Source: Thermoanaerobacterium aotearoense
GTDB lineage: Bacteria; Bacillota; Thermoanaerobacteria; Thermoanaerobacterales; Thermoanaerobacteraceae
DNA length: 64,000 bases
Assembly: GCF_009905255.1 (NCBI RefSeq)
Contig: NZ_CP047602.1
Location: 1,971,501-2,035,500, forward strand
Direction: 5' to 3'
The position numbers and the translations under genes were made by a program. A model generated the notes under the pieces. That model had not been told where the DNA came from and searched no databases. It saw only the letters and a program-made list of their open reading frames with translations. Shown one piece after another: positions 10,352 through 19,442 of the stretch; the first letter of the stretch is position 1; the number at the start of each line of letters is the position of its first letter.

Positions 10352-10386
10352 TTTTTAAAACTTAACCAAGCTTACGTTTATGAACT

Positions 10387-11586
10387 TTATTGACCGCCAT
10401 GACGCTTCTTAACATCGTCTATAGACAAGTTCAATGCTTGTTCAGCTAATTGCTGGAATGAATCATTCGCCATTGCTTTTATTTCTTCTGTATTGTAAGG
10501 CAAACTATCTACAAAATATTTTTGATAATCGTTGTATTCACTTGGAGATGAAACATAAAGATACGGGAACTTTATCTCATAAAAACTATTTTCAGGTTTT
10601 ACATACTTACCTCTTATTGCGTTGTAAACCATCATAAGAGCATATAATGGATCTGCAAAGTGACCACCTGATTCAGCAGTCATTGCACCGCTTTGTAACT
10701 CTTGTCCTAAGTCAGGCAAAAAGTCTGTAGAAACGACACCTATTTTACCAGTCTTTCCAGCATTTTTAATAGCATTTAATGCACCAACTAAAGGATCTCC
10801 TCCACCACCTGCAACGATCAACGCATCCATCTTTGGATATGAATTCATCAATGAAGTAGCTGCAGATGCACCACCATCAGCGGTTGTACCAGCATATACA
10901 GGTTCTGTCATGAAAACTTTGTCATTTGGATGATTTTGATTCCATTGATCAACAGCTTTCTTGTAGCCTTCCCATCTTAGGAGGAATGTAGCATCACCTG
11001 GATTCCATCCTATTAAACCTATAAACCTCTTGCCTTTGTTTATCAAGATATTTACAAGATTATATCCATTTACTACTTCATCTTCATGAACTGCACCAAC
11101 ATAGTATTTAGATTTCTGCGCTTGTTCATATATTTGTGGACTTCTATCTTTGCTGATTATGCGGAAAAACTGTGCGAGATATACATGATATTGATCAGCA
11201 GTTTGAATTGCCGATGCCATTTCCGAGTCAGCAGAGTTACAAATTATTATTCCCTGACATCCAGCAGCAGCTAACGTTTTAACACTGGCTGTAACCTTTT
11301 CAGAAATATGCCCTTGATCTACGTACATCAATTCTATGCCAAGTGCATTTGCTGCATAATCAAGCATTTTTTTGACTTGGCTACCAAGAACGTCTGTTGA
11401 GCTCCAAATAGATACACCAATTTTAATTTTCTGATTATTTGAGTTTGAATTTTGAGTTGTTGAATTGCTACTACTAGTGCTATTATTTTGTGCTGTCTTG
11501 TTTGAATTACTATTGCCACATGCACTTAATGAAAACAACATTGCAAGAACTAAAATTGAGGCAATAATTTTTTTCATTTTTTTCAC
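10387..11586 (-). CDS. Sugar ABC transporter substrate-binding lipoprotein (RbsB-like)
   Basis: A 399-residue lipoprotein with a basic start, a hydrophobic stretch and the lipobox LSACG (Cys about 23). A Ser/Asn/Thr-rich linker follows, then a type I periplasmic-binding fold (KIKIGVSIWSSTDVLGSQVKKML...). It belongs with pentose/hexose binding proteins of CUT2 importers. The start is GTG behind AAAGGAG; ATG at codon 4 is possible. It is the first gene of the transporter-araABD unit. Arabinose as ligand is inferred from neighbours only. Confidence 0.88.
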   Translation of the reverse strand: MKKMKKIIASILVLAMLFSLSACGNSNSNKTAQNNSTSSSNSTTQNSNSNNQKIKIGVSIWSSTDVLGSQVKKMLDYAANALGIELMYVDQGHISEKVTASVKTLAAAGCQGIIICNSADSEMASAIQTADQYHVYLAQFFRIISKDRSPQIYEQAQKSKYYVGAVHEDEVVNGYNLVNILINKGKRFIGLIGWNPGDATFLLRWEGYKKAVDQWNQNHPNDKVFMTEPVYAGTTADGGASAATSLMNSYPKMDALIVAGGGGDPLVGALNAIKNAGKTGKIGVVSTDFLPDLGQELQSGAMTAESGGHFADPLYALMMVYNAIRGKYVKPENSFYEIKFPYLYVSSPSEYNDYQKYFVDSLPYNTEEIKAMANDSFQQLAEQALNLSIDDVKKRHGGQ

Positions 11587-11656
11587 TGATAAACTCTCCT
11601 TTCATTATATTTTTTGTATAACCTTATAATAAATATAAGGCATTTAATTTATTTCA

Positions 11657-11730
11657 AAGGATTTTTCCATTCAAAAATGTCTAAAATGTTATTTAGTTCG
11701 TCATCAATTGATCACAATGGAAAAATCCTT
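11657..11730 (-). repeat. 15-bp perfect inverted repeat in the leader of the transporter operon
   Basis: Arms AAGGATTTTTCCATT (11657-11671) and its exact complement (11716-11730) flank a 44-nt loop that itself contains a TCAATTGA palindrome. Outside the arms, TTTATTTC (11648-11655) can pair with GAAATAAA (11737-11744), extending the structure. There is no T run after it on the minus strand. The 204-bp gap between abfA and the binding-protein gene holds nothing else that I can identify. Confidence 0.6.
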
Positions 11731-11790
11731 ATGAAAACAAGTTATAGAAATAAATCCTTTCAAACTTAAAATCTTTTACAAATATTCTAC

Positions 11791-13275
11791 CTATATACAT
11801 GCTTTTACCCCTACAATCGCCATCTTAGGCATTGTTATAACCATCTTATTTTCAGTAATTTTAATTTCGTCAAATTCTTTGGGTACAACTTTATTAGGAT
11901 TGTCAAAAGTATTATGTGCATTCATTTCATCAGCAGTTAATATTGTCCCTGTTACTTTGTTTACATTTGCTCCTCTAAGTTCACACTCCACTGTTATTGA
12001 TTCTTTAGGACTTAGATTGCACAGAGAAATATGAATTTTCCCACTATCATCAGTAGAAACAGTTGCTGTCACTTGAGGTATGCTTTCTTCTGAATCTACC
12101 ATATATTCAGGTGTATCAATATTAAAATCTAATAATTCTGCATCTTGATGAACCTTATACATGTCAAATACATGATATGTCGGTGTGAGTACCATTTGAG
12201 GCCCATCTGTAAGAATAACGGCTTGTAAAACATTTACGGTCTGTGCTATATTAGCCATTTTGACTCTATCGCAATGCTTATTAAATATGTTAAAGTGAAT
12301 GCCTGCAACTAGAGCATCTCTCATTGTATTTTGTTGATACAAAAACCCAGGGTTTGTACCAGGCTCTACATCGTACCATGTGCCCCATTCATCTACAACT
12401 AACGCAACGCTTTTTTCAGAATCATATTTATCCATTATCGTAGAATGTTTTGTTATTAATTCGTCCATGTACAACGCTTTCTTCATGGTAATAAACCATT
12501 CTTCTTCGTCAAAATTAGTAGCTGTTCCTTTTCTTTCCCATGTGCCTGGTACTGTATAGTAATGCAAACTAAGGCCATCCATAAACTTTCCAGCTTCTCT
12601 CATCAACACTTCTGTCCAATTATAATCGTTTGTATTGGGTCCACAAGCAATCTTAAATATCCTATTGCTGCCAAAATTCCTTACATATGTGGAATATCTT
12701 CTATATACATCAACATAATACTCTGGACGCATATTACCACCGCAGCCCCAGCTTTCATTGCCAACACCAAAGTATTTAAGCTTCCACGGTTCTTTTCTAC
12801 CATTTGAAGCTCGCAAACTTGCCATTGGCGACTCTCCATCAAATGTCATGTATTCTATCCATTCTCTCATCTCTTGGACTGTACCACTGCCTACATTACC
12901 GCAAATATATGGCTCTGCATTCAAAAGATCGCATAATTCAAAAAACTCGTGTGTACCAAAATGGTTGTTTTCGATTACACCGCCCCAATGTACATTGACC
13001 ATCTTTGGTCTTGATTCGTAAGGTCCTATACCATCTTTCCAATGGTATTCATCCGCAAAACATCCACCAGGCCATCTCAACACAGGTATCTTAATCTTCT
13101 TTAATGCTTCAACAACATCTTTCCGAATCCCATCTATATTGGGTATCTCTGAATCTTTTCCAACCCAAAATCCACCATAAATACATCTTCCTAAATGCTC
13201 TGCAAAATGTCCGTAGATATTTTTACTGATCTTGCCTTTTTTATTATCCGCATTGATAACGATTTTTGCTAACAT
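11791..13275 (-). CDS. abfA: Intracellular alpha-L-arabinofuranosidase, GH51
   Basis: A 494-residue GH51 enzyme with a (beta/alpha)8 barrel and a C-terminal beta-sandwich. The acid/base is E174 in GVGNESWG and the nucleophile is E296 in [22 protein letters not shown] near residues 66-79 is a strong family signature. There is no signal peptide, so it acts inside the cell on imported arabino-oligosaccharides and supplies L-arabinose to araA. ATG behind AAGGGAGC. Two AraR-type boxes lie upstream within 13.35-13.54 kb, so it is probably the first gene of an AraR-repressed transcript that may read into the transporter operon. Confidence 0.95.
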   Translation of the reverse strand: MLAKIVINADNKKGKISKNIYGHFAEHLGRCIYGGFWVGKDSEIPNIDGIRKDVVEALKKIKIPVLRWPGGCFADEYHWKDGIGPYESRPKMVNVHWGGVIENNHFGTHEFFELCDLLNAEPYICGNVGSGTVQEMREWIEYMTFDGESPMASLRASNGRKEPWKLKYFGVGNESWGCGGNMRPEYYVDVYRRYSTYVRNFGSNRIFKIACGPNTNDYNWTEVLMREAGKFMDGLSLHYYTVPGTWERKGTATNFDEEEWFITMKKALYMDELITKHSTIMDKYDSEKSVALVVDEWGTWYDVEPGTNPGFLYQQNTMRDALVAGIHFNIFNKHCDRVKMANIAQTVNVLQAVILTDGPQMVLTPTYHVFDMYKVHQDAELLDFNIDTPEYMVDSEESIPQVTATVSTDDSGKIHISLCNLSPKESITVECELRGANVNKVTGTILTADEMNAHNTFDNPNKVVPKEFDEIKITENKMVITMPKMAIVGVKACI

Positions 13276-13354
13276 ATAAATGCTCCCTTAATATAAAGTT
13301 TACTTTTATCGAATAACCGCAATACTTATCTATACATTTGACATTATGATTTTG

Positions 13355-13370
13355 ATTTATACGTACATCT
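13355..13370 (-). promoter_or_regulatory. Proximal AraR-type operator upstream of abfA
   Basis: ATTTATACGTACATCT resembles the Bacillus AraR operator ATTTGTACGTACAAAT, with the central ACGTAC intact. On the minus strand it directly follows an AT-rich -10-like stretch (TTAATATAAG). A repressor bound here would block transcription at about +1. Confidence 0.75.
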
Positions 13371-13595
13371 TATATTAATATATATTCTACATGTTTTTTA
13401 AAATTCCTCCTTCTATTTTAAAATTTTTTTAAAATTTTTTTATGCTAACATCTTTCCTTAGATTATCAGCCATTTTAAGGCAATTCTTTTTACGTGCTTA
13501 TAAATTACATATAATTTTATCATTGTACGTACATCTTATTATAATATATTCGACGTCATTTTTAAAATTCCTTCTTTGATTTTAAAAATTTTTTA
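13357..13595 (-). repeat. Tandem imperfect promoter-operator duplication upstream of abfA
   Basis: Two related blocks of about 72 bp, 13357-13430 and 13524-13595, share in order TACGTACATCTTAT, an AT-rich -10 region, TTTTTAAAATTCC and a TTTTAAAATTTTTT tail. Each carries one AraR-type box. This is the only gene-free gap above 300 bp (13276-13664). Beyond these blocks and the GH31 terminator I see nothing coding in it. Confidence 0.65.
13518..13536 (-). promoter_or_regulatory. Distal AraR-type operator with adjoining -10
   Basis: The segment ATCATTGTACGTACATCTT contains TTGTACGTACA, the best match to the AraR consensus in the window. On the minus strand a good TATAAT lies just upstream of it (plus-strand ATTATA at 13538-13543), so this block looks like a complete AraR-repressed promoter, although the -35 is weak. 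Confidence 0.75.
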
Positions 13596-13607
13596 TGAAA
13601 ATAAAAT

Positions 13608-13648
13608 AAAAGGTTTCCACATTATAAGTTTATTAATGGAAACCTTTT
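13608..13648 (-). terminator. Terminator of the xyloglucan-type operon
   Basis: A perfect 12-bp stem (AAAAGGTTTCCA / TGGAAACCTTTT) with a 17-nt loop lies 17 bp past the GH31 stop. On the minus strand it is followed by TATTTTATTTTC. Confidence 0.85.
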
Positions 13649-13664
13649 GTTTATTGATAATATT

Positions 13665-15989
13665 TCATAACAATATGATATTTATTTTTGAACTATCTTT
13701 CTCAGGTATTATCCTTACGCCAAACTCACAATTATCATATGAAGCGCCTGCTACTTCATTTACATTATAAATTCCTCTCAGCAATATGGTCCAAGGTTTT
13801 TGGGTACCATTTACATTCACTTCAATTGAATTTCTTTCTTTTTTAGCAATTACGGTCACTTTATCTTCTCCGTTTATTCCATAAACTATTGTAGATGTCT
13901 CTAAACCATCTTCTAACTGGAATATCTCAAAAGTTACATTGTCCAAATAATCATAGTCAGGTCTACTGTCAATATTTCCTGTTGCGATAATCGTATTTGG
14001 TCTAACCATAAGAGGTATGCTCATGTAACCATGTTTCTCTTGAATCCATTGTTGACCATCTATGACCGCGCCATTTAAATAATTAGTCCATTTCCCATTT
14101 GGTAAATAGTATTTTGCAATTCCTTCTTCATTAAATATTGGAGCAACTAATAGAGAATCTCCAAGCATATATTGTCTATCAATGTACGCACAAGTTGGAT
14201 CATCTTGAAATTCCATAACCATTGTCCTCATTATTGGTATGCCAGTAATTGATGCTTCATAAGCTTTTGAATAAAGGTAAGGCATCAATTTGTTTTTCAA
14301 TCTTGTAAAATGCCTTAATACATCAACTGCTTCTTCATCGTATACCCAAGGCACTTTATATGCTGCATTACCGTGAAGTCTACTATGTGATGACAAAAGT
14401 CCAAAAGCCGTCCATCTTTTATATATATCTGGCGTGGCTGTACTTTCAAATCCTGCTATATCATGACTCCAAAAAGCAAATCCAGACATGCTTAATGACA
14501 AACCACCACGTAAGGTTTCTGCCATTGATTCATATGTAGCATTGCAGTCTCCACCCCAATGAACTGGGAACTGTTGACTACCTACTGTAGCTGACCTTGC
14601 AAAAACAATCGCTTTATCTTTCCCAAATTTTTTAGCAAGTGTATTATAAACTACTTTGTTGTATAAAAATGTATAATAGTTGTGCATTTTTTCAGGATCA
14701 GAGCCATCATAGTAAACAACATCTGTTGGGATTCTCTCACCAAAGTCTGTCTTAAAGCAATCTACGCCCATGTCAACAAGTTTTTCTAATTTTGATGAAA
14801 ACCATTGGCACGCATAAGGATTTGTGAAATCAACTATTCCCATTCCAGGCTGCCATAGATCCCATTGCCATACATCCCCATTTGCCTTTTTCAGGAGATA
14901 GCCGTTTTTTGCTGCTTCAGCAAATAGTTTCGACTTTTGAGCTATATATGGATTTATCCAAACAGATATCTTAACGCCCTTTTCCTTTAACCTCTTTAAC
15001 ATATTTTCAGGATCAGGAAAGTATCTTGAGTCCCATTCAAAATCACACCACTGAAATTCCTTCATCCAAAAACAATCAAAGTGAAATACACTAAGTGGTA
15101 TGTCCCTCCTTAGCATTTCATCTATAAAAAAGCTAACCGTCTTCTCATCATAATTTGTTAAAAATGATGTTGTAAGCCACAATCCAAATGACCACGCAGG
15201 AGGCAATGATGGCTTACCTGTTAGAGAAGTATAATTTATAAGTACGTCTTTTATGGTTCCTCCGCCGATTATAAAATATTCCATCTCTTCATCCATTACA
15301 CTAAACTGCACTTTTGAAACTCTCTCAGAAGCTATCTCATATGATACAAGTCCAGTATCATTTACAAAAACACCATATCCTTTGTTTGTTACATAAAGTG
15401 GTATATTTTTATACGCTTGCTCACTGCTGGTACCACCATCCCTATTCCATATATCTACCTGTTGACCATTTTTAATAAAAGGCGTAAACCTCTCTCCTAA
15501 GCCATATATATATTCATCAACACCCAAGTCTAATTGCTCTCTTAAATAATTTTTTCCATTTTGCGATGTTATATATGCCATGTTTTTAAAACCTGTACCA
15601 GTAATTCGTCTATCGCCTATAAAAAAGTCAATTGACCAATCTCCTTTAGTTTTTATCTTAGCCGTAAGATTTCCGCTTGTAAAAGTAATATGACTATCAT
15701 CTTGTTTGATACCTACTTCTATGACATCTTTTCTGTTTATCTCAAATTTAGGGCTCTTATTTGCTTTACCTTTAAAATGATATAATTTAACACTAATCAC
15801 ATCTTCCATAGGCGAACTTATTTCTACAGTCAGAAGAGGACCGCCTAATGTATCTCCTCTACTGTTTACATGAAACGTAGGTACATATAAAATTACACTA
15901 TTATCACTAATCTCATAATCATTTACTTCAGTGGCTCCATAAACCTTGTATTCTTCTCTAACAAGCCAATTTCCATCTGTAAATTTCAT
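13665..15989 (-). CDS. xylS: Alpha-xylosidase, GH31 (YicI-like)
   Basis: A 774-residue GH31 enzyme that aligns by eye along its length with E. coli YicI. The nucleophile is D415 in CFKTDFGERI and the acid/base is D481 in HWGGDCNATYESMAE. The YicI-specific run FWMKEFQWCDFEWD is present at 308-320. It removes alpha-1,6-linked xylose from the non-reducing end of xyloglucan oligosaccharides or isoprimeverose, in the cytoplasm (no signal peptide). Its ATG overlaps the GH42 stop (TAATG), so the two are coupled. It is the last gene of the LacI operon, followed by a terminator. Confidence 0.94.
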   Translation of the reverse strand: MKFTDGNWLVREEYKVYGATEVNDYEISDNSVILYVPTFHVNSRGDTLGGPLLTVEISSPMEDVISVKLYHFKGKANKSPKFEINRKDVIEVGIKQDDSHITFTSGNLTAKIKTKGDWSIDFFIGDRRITGTGFKNMAYITSQNGKNYLREQLDLGVDEYIYGLGERFTPFIKNGQQVDIWNRDGGTSSEQAYKNIPLYVTNKGYGVFVNDTGLVSYEIASERVSKVQFSVMDEEMEYFIIGGGTIKDVLINYTSLTGKPSLPPAWSFGLWLTTSFLTNYDEKTVSFFIDEMLRRDIPLSVFHFDCFWMKEFQWCDFEWDSRYFPDPENMLKRLKEKGVKISVWINPYIAQKSKLFAEAAKNGYLLKKANGDVWQWDLWQPGMGIVDFTNPYACQWFSSKLEKLVDMGVDCFKTDFGERIPTDVVYYDGSDPEKMHNYYTFLYNKVVYNTLAKKFGKDKAIVFARSATVGSQQFPVHWGGDCNATYESMAETLRGGLSLSMSGFAFWSHDIAGFESTATPDIYKRWTAFGLLSSHSRLHGNAAYKVPWVYDEEAVDVLRHFTRLKNKLMPYLYSKAYEASITGIPIMRTMVMEFQDDPTCAYIDRQYMLGDSLLVAPIFNEEGIAKYYLPNGKWTNYLNGAVIDGQQWIQEKHGYMSIPLMVRPNTIIATGNIDSRPDYDYLDNVTFEIFQLEDGLETSTIVYGINGEDKVTVIAKKERNSIEVNVNGTQKPWTILLRGIYNVNEVAGASYDNCEFGVRIIPEKDSSKINIILL

Positions 15990-18067
15990 TATCTATCAAC
16001 CCCTTGTTTTCTATTTTCTATAATCTTAAATCCATAAGGCGGCAACATAACTTTTCCGTCTAACATGCTATTATCTACTATATCTATATATTCAATGTCT
16101 TTTAGATCTAATTTCTTTTCTTCATCTGTGAAGTTTAACAAGAATATAAATTCTCTATTTCCATCTGTTCGTAATTGAGCAGTAACGCCCATTGGCAAAT
16201 CAATATCTATCGTTCTTTTTATATCTAAAAGTTCTATTATTTTGTCATAGAAATCATCCACAAAATCATCATTATTTCTAAATGCTATATAATATGCCTT
16301 TCCATTACCATAATTATTAACTGTCACAGCAGGATAACCTGCATAAAAGTCTCCTTTATACTTGGCTAAATCTCTTCCTCCTTCAAGATGAATAATTTCG
16401 CAAAGCTCTTTCGCCTTATATTCACCTTTAATACCTAATTCATTAGTTTCATTAAAAACTACATAATTTTCATCTTTATCGTGCAATGCATCTATTTCTT
16501 CGCTCCAAATCCCCAATACCTCTTTTAGCGGTCCTGGAAAACCACCTAGATAACAAAGATCATTTTCGTTTGCTATGCCACTTAAATACGTCGTTACAAA
16601 AGTTCCACCACTTTTTACGAATTGTTTTATTTTTTCAGTTACACCTTCTTTTATCATGTAAAGCATTGGAGCTATCAACAGCTTGTATCTATTAAAATCG
16701 CTTTCCATGTCGATCACATCTACCGGAACACCTTTACTCCAAAATGGCCTATAATGTGATTGACACGTCAAAAGGTAATCTTTTTTTTCTTGCCTTGGGC
16801 CTTTTGCATCTTCTATCGCCCAATTGTTCTCCCAATCGTAAATTATAGCCACCTCTGGTTCTACAGTTGTACCTATAATCGAATCTAACTTTTTTAGTAT
16901 TTCTCCCACTTCTTTAACATCTTTAAATACTCTTGTGTTCTCATGTCCACAGTGATCCACTACTGCACCATGAAATTTTTCAAATCCGCCCCTGCTTTTT
17001 CTCCATTGAAAATACTGAACAGTATCTGCTCCATGAGCAACTGCCTGTATTGATGATAAAACATGCATTCCTGGTCTTTTTAATTTTGAGACAGGCTGCC
17101 AATTTGTAACACTTGGTGTGCTTTCCATCAGCATGAATGGCTGCCCACTTTTAAGGGAGCGATTTATGTCATGAACAAATGCTGTTTTATATGCAACTAC
17201 CCAATCTTCTTCATTTCCATGCCAAGTTGGATAACTGTCCCATGATATGACATCAAGATGTTTTGCAAATTTCCAATAGTTAAGTCCCGGAAAAGTCCCC
17301 ATAAAATTAGTTGTTACAGGGATATTTGGTGTTAGCTCTTTTAAAGGTGCAATCTCATTTTCAAAAAAATCTATAGTCTGATCTGTTACAAATCTCTTGT
17401 AATCCAAGTTTAATCCATGTATAGTTGTTTCGCCAATTGGTGATGGCGTTTGTATCTGTGACCAATCTGTAAATGTATGGCTCCAAAAGTAGCTCCACCA
17501 TTCATGATTTAATTTTTTTATATCATTATCGTATTTTTTCTTAAGCCAATTTCTGAATGCTTCTTGACATAAATTGCAATGACAATCATTTCCGTATTCA
17601 TTTGATACATGCCAAGCAATCAAAGCTGGATGGTCCTTATATCTCTCTGCAAGTTTTCTATTGATATTTCTCACTTTTTCTCTGTATATTGGAGATGTAA
17701 AACAATGGTTCTGCCTCCCTCCAAAAAGATGTCTTATTCTATTTGAATCAACCCTCGCTACTTCTGGATACTTTTCAAGAAGCCATGCAGGAGGTGCAGC
17801 ACTAGGTGTTGCAAGTATGACATATATTCCATTGTCATACAACTTGTCCATTATACTGTCCAACCATTTAAATTGATAATTTCCTTCTTCTGGTTCTAAA
17901 GCGGCCCAAGCAAATATGCCTAGACTTACCACATTCCAATTAGCTAATTTCATCAATCTTATGTCTTCATCTAAAATTTTAGGATAATATAGCCATTGAT
18001 CTGGATTATAGTCGCCTCCATGGAGAAAATGTGGATATTTTTCACTTATTGGTTTATACTCTCTCAT
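15989..18067 (-). CDS. Beta-galactosidase, GH42
   Basis: A 692-residue GH42 protein. The acid/base is E157 in AWHVSNEYGN and the nucleophile is E315 in FMLMESTPSV. A metal-binding Cys set (C122, C162, C164, C167) matches that of thermophilic GH42 enzymes. The C-terminal part (about 390-600) is the trimerisation/GATase-like domain. It has no signal peptide. ATG behind ATGGAGG. In this operon a galactosidase acting between fucosidase and xylosidase would remove beta-1,2-galactose from xyloglucan side chains. Some GH42 enzymes instead act on arabinogalactan or galacto-oligosaccharides. Confidence 0.93.
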   Translation of the reverse strand: MREYKPISEKYPHFLHGGDYNPDQWLYYPKILDEDIRLMKLANWNVVSLGIFAWAALEPEEGNYQFKWLDSIMDKLYDNGIYVILATPSAAPPAWLLEKYPEVARVDSNRIRHLFGGRQNHCFTSPIYREKVRNINRKLAERYKDHPALIAWHVSNEYGNDCHCNLCQEAFRNWLKKKYDNDIKKLNHEWWSYFWSHTFTDWSQIQTPSPIGETTIHGLNLDYKRFVTDQTIDFFENEIAPLKELTPNIPVTTNFMGTFPGLNYWKFAKHLDVISWDSYPTWHGNEEDWVVAYKTAFVHDINRSLKSGQPFMLMESTPSVTNWQPVSKLKRPGMHVLSSIQAVAHGADTVQYFQWRKSRGGFEKFHGAVVDHCGHENTRVFKDVKEVGEILKKLDSIIGTTVEPEVAIIYDWENNWAIEDAKGPRQEKKDYLLTCQSHYRPFWSKGVPVDVIDMESDFNRYKLLIAPMLYMIKEGVTEKIKQFVKSGGTFVTTYLSGIANENDLCYLGGFPGPLKEVLGIWSEEIDALHDKDENYVVFNETNELGIKGEYKAKELCEIIHLEGGRDLAKYKGDFYAGYPAVTVNNYGNGKAYYIAFRNNDDFVDDFYDKIIELLDIKRTIDIDLPMGVTAQLRTDGNREFIFLLNFTDEEKKLDLKDIEYIDIVDNSMLDGKVMLPPYGFKIIENRKQGVDR

Positions 18068-18118
18068 AAATTTTCCTCCATTTAACTATATATAATCATA
18101 TATTAAGATGTATTTTCA

Positions 18119-19390
18119 TTATTTTAGTTCCAACTCGATTACAGTATCAATTTCGTCCGGGAGTCCTGCCCATTGAACGTCAAGAAATGCACTATCTTGA
18201 TCATCTAAATTGTTATGCCAGTAATCAGTAACTTTAATTTCTGAAAGATCAGACAGCAATCTGGCTTTATTTATTTTCCCTTTTAATCCCTTCAATACTA
18301 TCGGTCCTAAACTTCTTTCAAAAATATGTGCATATAGTTTTTTTCCGTTTTTCGTGTACCTTCCCCATTCTGGTTTTGGCAGTTCAGATGACCCACAATC
18401 GTAAATACTATCGCTATTTTTATTCATCCATTTACCTATTTGCAAAAGCACCTCTACAGATTCTTCTGGTATTTCCCCTTTTGCATTTGGGCCAACATTT
18501 AAAAGCAAATTGCCATCTTTACTCACACATTCTACCAAAAGTCTTATAATTTGTTTTGCAGATTTAAAATCTTTATCTATTGCACAATACCCCCAATGAT
18601 CATTCATTGTTATACATGCTTCCCATGGCACAGGATTGCCCAATTCATCAAAAACACCTTCTGCTGGAATCATCTGCTCAGGTGTTGCAAAATCACCTGC
18701 ATATACTTCTGGATCTATTGACTTTAAATTGCCACCTAATCTACTGTTTATTAATATTTCTGGTTGATTAGAACGAACCATTTTGACAAGCTCTGATGCT
18801 CCCCATGCATCCCCTGTTTTGTCATCATAAGAAAAGTCAAACCACATAATATCTAACTTACCGTAATTTGTTGTAAGCTCTCTCACCTGACTGTGCATGT
18901 AATCTACATACTTAGAAAAATCATACTCCTTGTTTCTAAATAATTCATTTCCTCTCATGGGATGATAGGGATCATTATATGCAGGATATTCATCATGATG
19001 CCAATCAAGCAACGAATAGTATAATCCAACGCGCAAATTCTCCTTTCGAAAAGCATCTAAGTAATCTTTTATTAAATCTTTTTTAACAGGCGTATTTGTG
19101 GACTTATAATCAGTTAATTTACTGTCAAATAAACAAAATCCGTCATGATGCTTCGCAGTCATTACAGCATATTTCATGCCTGCATATTTAGCCAATTGAG
19201 CCCATTTCTTAGGATCATAATTTGTAGGATTGAATTCTCTAAAATATATTTCATAGTCTTCATTAGATATTCTTTCTTGGCTGCGTACCCATTCACCTCG
19301 TGCAGGAATTGCATACAATCCCCAGTGTATAAACATACCAAAACGGGCATTTGTAAACCAGTTAATAGATTTCGCTTTTTTTGGTATCAT
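18119..19390 (-). CDS. Alpha-L-fucosidase, GH29
   Basis: A 423-residue GH29 enzyme with the family motifs WFTNARFGMFIHWG, MTAKHHDGFCLFDS and LDIMWFDFSYDD. The nucleophile is the Asp at about 185. The segment NLLLNVGPNAKGEIP is also family-typical. A short C-terminal beta domain follows. There is no signal peptide, so it is cytoplasmic. It releases alpha-linked L-fucose. ATG behind AAAAGGAGG, 52 bp downstream of the unassigned 588-residue gene. Confidence 0.94.
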   Translation of the reverse strand: MIPKKAKSINWFTNARFGMFIHWGLYAIPARGEWVRSQERISNEDYEIYFREFNPTNYDPKKWAQLAKYAGMKYAVMTAKHHDGFCLFDSKLTDYKSTNTPVKKDLIKDYLDAFRKENLRVGLYYSLLDWHHDEYPAYNDPYHPMRGNELFRNKEYDFSKYVDYMHSQVRELTTNYGKLDIMWFDFSYDDKTGDAWGASELVKMVRSNQPEILINSRLGGNLKSIDPEVYAGDFATPEQMIPAEGVFDELGNPVPWEACITMNDHWGYCAIDKDFKSAKQIIRLLVECVSKDGNLLLNVGPNAKGEIPEESVEVLLQIGKWMNKNSDSIYDCGSSELPKPEWGRYTKNGKKLYAHIFERSLGPIVLKGLKGKINKARLLSDLSEIKVTDYWHNNLDDQDSAFLDVQWAGLPDEIDTVIELELK

Positions 19391-19442
19391 AACAAAACCT
19401 CCTTTTCGTTAACTTTGAATTTAAACCACAGTTAAACATTAT

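Noticed and set aside
11587-11790. An AraR box directly upstream of the importer operon
   Set aside because: No ACGTAC-centred element occurs in this gap; the only good boxes are upstream of abfA.
13276-13664. A small gene in the largest gap
   Set aside because: The only short open frames lack ribosome sites and run through the repeat blocks or the terminator.
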